Shown here one piece after another: positions 32,269-34,580 of a DNA stretch of 34,580 bases. The notes under the pieces were generated by a model that saw only the letters and a list, made by a program, of their open reading frames with translations, ran no database searches and was not told the DNA's origin. Within the stretch, counting starts at the first letter, position 1. Each line of letters opens with the position of its first letter. This DNA comes from an uncultured Alphaproteobacteria bacterium (lineage in GTDB: Bacteria; Pseudomonadota; Alphaproteobacteria; RF32; CAG-239), in assembly GCA_944390265.1 (NCBI GenBank), contig CALXPK010000026.1, forward strand, positions 1 through 34,580. Reading direction: 5' to 3'. Position numbers and translations under genes: made by a program.

Positions 32269-33030
32269 CTATTTTTTATTGATTTCATACAAAGCAATGG
32301 CGGCAGCGGTGGAAACATTGAGGCTTTCTACACTCGGGGCAATCGGCAATTTGACGGTAGCGTCGCAATTTTCTTCAACCAGACGGCGCATGCCTTTGCC
32401 TTCCGAGCCCATGACAATGGCAATTTTGCCTTTTTTGTTGATGCTGTCAATATAGGTGTCGGCATAGCCGTCCATGCCGATAATCCAAAAGCCGGAATCT
32501 TTGAGTTGAGCCATGGCGCGCGAAAGGTTGGTGACGCGGCAGACGGGCAGTTGCTCTATCATGCCGGCAGAGGCTTTGGCCATGGTGCCGGTTTCGGCGG
32601 GAGAGTTTTTGTCTTGCAAAATGAGCGCCAAGGTATCAAAAGCCACGCAAGAGCGAATGATGGCGCCGATGTTTTGCGGGTCGGTCACTTGGTCCAAAAT
32701 CAGGATATGGCAATTTGGTTTGTTCTCGGCCAGACGGCAAATTTCATCCAAAGTATAGTCTTCCAGCTCTTGGCACTGCAGGGCAAATCCTTGGTGCACG
32801 GCATCTTTCGGAAGCAGTTTATCAAGCTCCTTGCGGTCGATGATGCTCACGGAGAGATTGCGCTTATTTTGGCTCAAGGCTTTTTTGACTTCATCGGCAT
32901 TTTCTTTGGTGCAAAAAACTTTGCCGATTTTGCGTTTGGGGTTGTTGATGGCGGCCAAAACCGGATGTCTGCCATAGAGCAACACCTGTCCGCCGAAATT
33001 TTTATTTTCCGCTATGTTTTTTTGACTCAT
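32269..33030 (-). CDS. rlmB: 23S rRNA 2'-O-methyltransferase RlmB (TrmH/SpoU family)
   Basis: A 253-residue SPOUT methyltransferase that 2'-O-methylates G2251 in the peptidyl-transferase P-loop of 23S rRNA. The N-terminal L30e-like substrate-binding domain (VLYGRHPVLAAI) precedes SPOUT motif 1 LDQVTDPQNIGAIIRS, motif 2 IVMGSEGKGM and motif 3 LNVSTAAAIALYE, all intact. I chose ATG 33030; an in-frame TTG at 33048 is possible, and neither has a strong ribosome site. It heads the operon with the ABC genes, nine bases before the binding-protein start. Confidence 0.94.
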   Translation of the reverse strand: MSQKNIAENKNFGGQVLLYGRHPVLAAINNPKRKIGKVFCTKENADEVKKALSQNKRNLSVSIIDRKELDKLLPKDAVHQGFALQCQELEDYTLDEICRLAENKPNCHILILDQVTDPQNIGAIIRSCVAFDTLALILQDKNSPAETGTMAKASAGMIEQLPVCRVTNLSRAMAQLKDSGFWIIGMDGYADTYIDSINKKGKIAIVMGSEGKGMRRLVEENCDATVKLPIAPSVESLNVSTAAAIALYEINKK

Positions 33031-33087
33031 TTTCAAATATCTTTGCAACTGAATTTTTCTTAAAGTTCAGACTACTCGGATTGATGG

Positions 33088-33117
33088 AAAAAAGCAACCA
33101 TTTTAATTGGTTTTTGC
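33088..33117 (-). terminator. Weak candidate terminator after murQ
   Basis: On the minus strand, AACCA (33108-33112) pairs with TGGTT (33096-33100) across seven bases, extended by a GC pair, and is followed by six T. The stem is short and bulged. Confidence 0.4.
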
Positions 33118-34005
33118 CTATTTGAGAATCTTGCGCAGAATGCCGTTATTTTGCTCCAAAAGCCGGTGTGCTTCCGGATAAGAAACTTTTTTGGCGGCCA
33201 TGATGCAAGCGGTTTTCACCTCATGGTTGCTTTGCTCAATATATTTTTGGGCTTCAGCTTCGGAAATATGCGCAATTTCCGAAACAAAACGACAGCCGCG
33301 CTGGTAAAGTTTTTGGTTGAGCAATTGCACATCTATCATGTAGTTATGATAGGTTTTGCCAATGCGAATCATGGCGCCGGTTGTGAGCATGTTCAAAATC
33401 ATCTTCTGTGCAGTGCCGGATTTTAGGCGCGAGGAGCCGGTGATGGCTTCTTGTCCGACAATCGGGTTGATAAAAATGTCTGCCGCTTCTTTGATTTTGG
33501 CTTCAGGGTTGGACGAGATGCCGATGGTTTTGCAACCTTGGGCTTGGGCTTGCCGCATTGCCGCCAAAATATAGGCAGCGTTGCCGCTGGCAGAAATGCC
33601 GACGATAATATCATGCTTGGTGGGGGCAAATTTTTGCAAATCGGCAAGTGCCAAATCTGCCCTGTCTTCGGCATTTTCAACCGAATGGCGAATGGCTTCC
33701 TCGCCGCCGGCAATAAAGCCTTGAACCATTTGCGGCGAAACTCCGAAAGTCGGCGGACATTCCGAGGCATCCAAAATGCCTAAACGGCCGCTGGTGCCGG
33801 CACCGAAATAGGCCAGCCTGCCGCCTTTTTGAAAAGCAGAGGCAATCAATTCTATCGCCTGACCAATTTCAGGCAAGGTCTTTTCTACCGCCAGAGCCAC
33901 TTTTTGGTCTTCCTTATTGAGGGCTTGCGCAATCTCATAGCCGTCCATCAGGTCAATGTTTTGGGTATCGGGGTTGCTTTTTTCGGTCAAAGGGGTTTGG
34001 GTCAT
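33118..34005 (-). CDS. murQ: N-acetylmuramic acid 6-phosphate etherase
   Basis: MurQ cleaves the lactyl ether of MurNAc-6-phosphate to give GlcNAc-6-phosphate in cell-wall recycling. The 295-residue SIS-domain protein has GRLAYFGAGTSGRLGILDASECPPTF, with the conserved Glu of SECPPTFG, and GISASGNAAYILAAM, GAMIRIGKTYHNYMIDVQ and the C-terminal UBA-like helices. Length matches the family. No anmK or murP-type gene is adjacent in the window. It is monocistronic, upstream of and separate from the rlmB operon. Confidence 0.96.
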   Translation of the reverse strand: MTQTPLTEKSNPDTQNIDLMDGYEIAQALNKEDQKVALAVEKTLPEIGQAIELIASAFQKGGRLAYFGAGTSGRLGILDASECPPTFGVSPQMVQGFIAGGEEAIRHSVENAEDRADLALADLQKFAPTKHDIIVGISASGNAAYILAAMRQAQAQGCKTIGISSNPEAKIKEAADIFINPIVGQEAITGSSRLKSGTAQKMILNMLTTGAMIRIGKTYHNYMIDVQLLNQKLYQRGCRFVSEIAHISEAEAQKYIEQSNHEVKTACIMAAKKVSYPEAHRLLEQNNGILRKILK

Positions 34006-34119
34006 GCTTTTTTTTCCATCTGTTTGTTTTAGGGGTATATTAGCCCGAAGAAGTTAACAGAAAGTAATGATGTTTATTCACAGAATAAAATTATTTTTGC
34101 CGGTTTGTGAAAAAATGTG

Positions 34120-34148
34120 TTGACAAACGGCGCAAAATAAGGTTAGTT
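34120..34148 (+). promoter_or_regulatory. Candidate promoter of the tRNA-Tyr/tRNA-Gly/tuf unit
   Basis: TTGACA (34120-34125) is a perfect -35 element. A weak -10, TTAGTT (34143-34148), follows after 17 bases, about 58 bases before tRNA-Tyr. Confidence 0.5.
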
Positions 34149-34206
34149 GCGTATCAGTGATTATCGCGGAGGATGTTTCCTCCCAAACCTCATGGTATAA
34201 TCCGAT

Positions 34207-34292
34207 GGAGGGGTGGCAGAGCGGTCAAATGCAACGGACTGTAAATCCGTCGACTTTCGTCTACGATGGTTCGAATCCATCCCCCTCCACCA
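34207..34292 (+). tRNA. tRNA-Tyr (anticodon GTA)
   Basis: An 86-base class II tRNA with a long variable arm. Acceptor GGAGGGG/CCCCTCC is perfect, discriminator A and CCA are encoded (34290-34292). The anticodon stem ACGGA/TCCGT surrounds CTGTAAA, giving anticodon GTA. It is the first gene of the tRNA-tuf unit. Confidence 0.97.
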
Positions 34293-34325
34293 TTTAAGGT
34301 TAACTCTCGAAAAGAGGCGGATAAA

Positions 34326-34399
34326 GCGGGTGTAGCTCAATGGTAGAGCAGAAGCCTTCCAAGCTTATGACGGGGGTTCGATTCCCCTCACCCGCTCCA
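34326..34399 (+). tRNA. tRNA-Gly (anticodon TCC)
   Basis: A 74-base tRNA. Acceptor GCGGGTG/CACCCGC is perfect, discriminator T, CCA encoded (34397-34399). The anticodon loop CTTCCAA gives anticodon TCC; the anticodon stem has an A at position 43 opposite G27. It lies 33 bases after tRNA-Tyr and 56 bases before tuf. Confidence 0.97.
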
Positions 34400-34455
34400 A
34401 ATTTTCTCCCTCTTATCGAATCGTACTAACAACAAAAACAATTAGGATTTTTAAA

Positions 34456-34580
34456 ATGGCAAAAGAAAAGTTTGAGCGCACAAAGCCTCACTGCAACATT
34501 GGTACCATTGGCCACGTTGACCACGGTAAAACCACATTGACCGCTGCAATCACCAAAGTTTTGGCTGAACAAGGCGGCGC
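34456..34580 (+). CDS. tuf: Elongation factor Tu, N-terminal part
   Basis: Only 41 codons are in the window; the gene runs off the right edge. They read [20 protein letters not shown] then [18 protein letters not shown], the EF-Tu N-terminus with P-loop [10 protein letters not shown]-Tu delivers aminoacyl-tRNA to the ribosome. AGGA lies eight bases before the ATG. Position after tRNA-Tyr and tRNA-Gly resembles the E. coli tufB tRNA operon. Confidence 0.98.
   Translation, partial: MAKEKFERTKPHCNIGTIGHVDHGKTTLTAAITKVLAEQGG

Noticed and set aside
1-34580. CRISPR array
   Set aside because: No set of regularly spaced direct repeats with unique spacers was seen. The repeats at 21692/21924 and upstream of hppA are too few and irregular.

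Overview
The window is a gene-dense, AT-rich chromosomal segment that reads as an alphaproteobacterium. The evidence is gene order and family content: a DUF3576-type lipoprotein directly before leuS, lptE overlapping holA, the cluster rpmH-rnpA-yidD-yidC-engB, and tRNA-Tyr/tRNA-Gly leading into tuf. LptE implies an LPS outer membrane. Low GC, small intergenic gaps and several lipoproteins fit a host-associated (for example gut) lineage, but that placement is inference. I see no transposase, integrase, phage gene or CRISPR array.

Layout. 1-256 (-) is the start of a secreted protein. 385-5987 (-) is a compact run: rsmB, a degenerate ketopantoate-reductase-like protein, a polytopic membrane protein, a TPR protein, ogt and a DUF486-like membrane protein. 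6120-9049 (+) holds the lipoprotein and leuS, with an unknown gene convergent to it. 10063-11642 (+) is lptE-holA. 11702-13204 holds small membrane proteins and a methyltransferase. 13295-16600 (-) is the ribosome/RNase P/membrane-insertion cluster, with an elaborate RNA leader before yidC. 16799-21119 (-) has a BI-1/YccA protein, then dnaB followed by two YcgN-like cysteine-cluster proteins and a YgjP-like peptidase, then rpmB. 21293-22023 is tRNA-Arg(CCG) followed by about 650 non-coding bases with repeated copies of the tRNA 3' end. 22025-26144 has two lipoproteins, a divergent membrane pyrophosphatase and an orphan gene. 26173-33030 (-) is an operon of rlmB, a membrane-tethered binding protein, an ABC ATPase, a permease-GldG-DUF4340 fusion and a CDF cation exporter. 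murQ, tRNA-Tyr, tRNA-Gly and the start of tuf close the window.

How it fits together. Most genes are housekeeping: translation (leuS, rsmB, rlmB, rpmH, rpmB, engB, tuf, tRNAs), replication (dnaB, holA), and envelope assembly (yidC, yidD, lptE, murQ). The less ordinary parts are (1) the yidC leader, where a 20-bp stem encloses the yidC ribosome site and a 10-codon upstream ORF ends on the yidC start; (2) the tRNA-Arg-derived repeat modules; (3) the Gld-type ABC operon with a tethered binding protein; and (4) the signal-peptide-bearing divergent pyrophosphatase. All functional calls come from reading motifs by eye; no database search was run.
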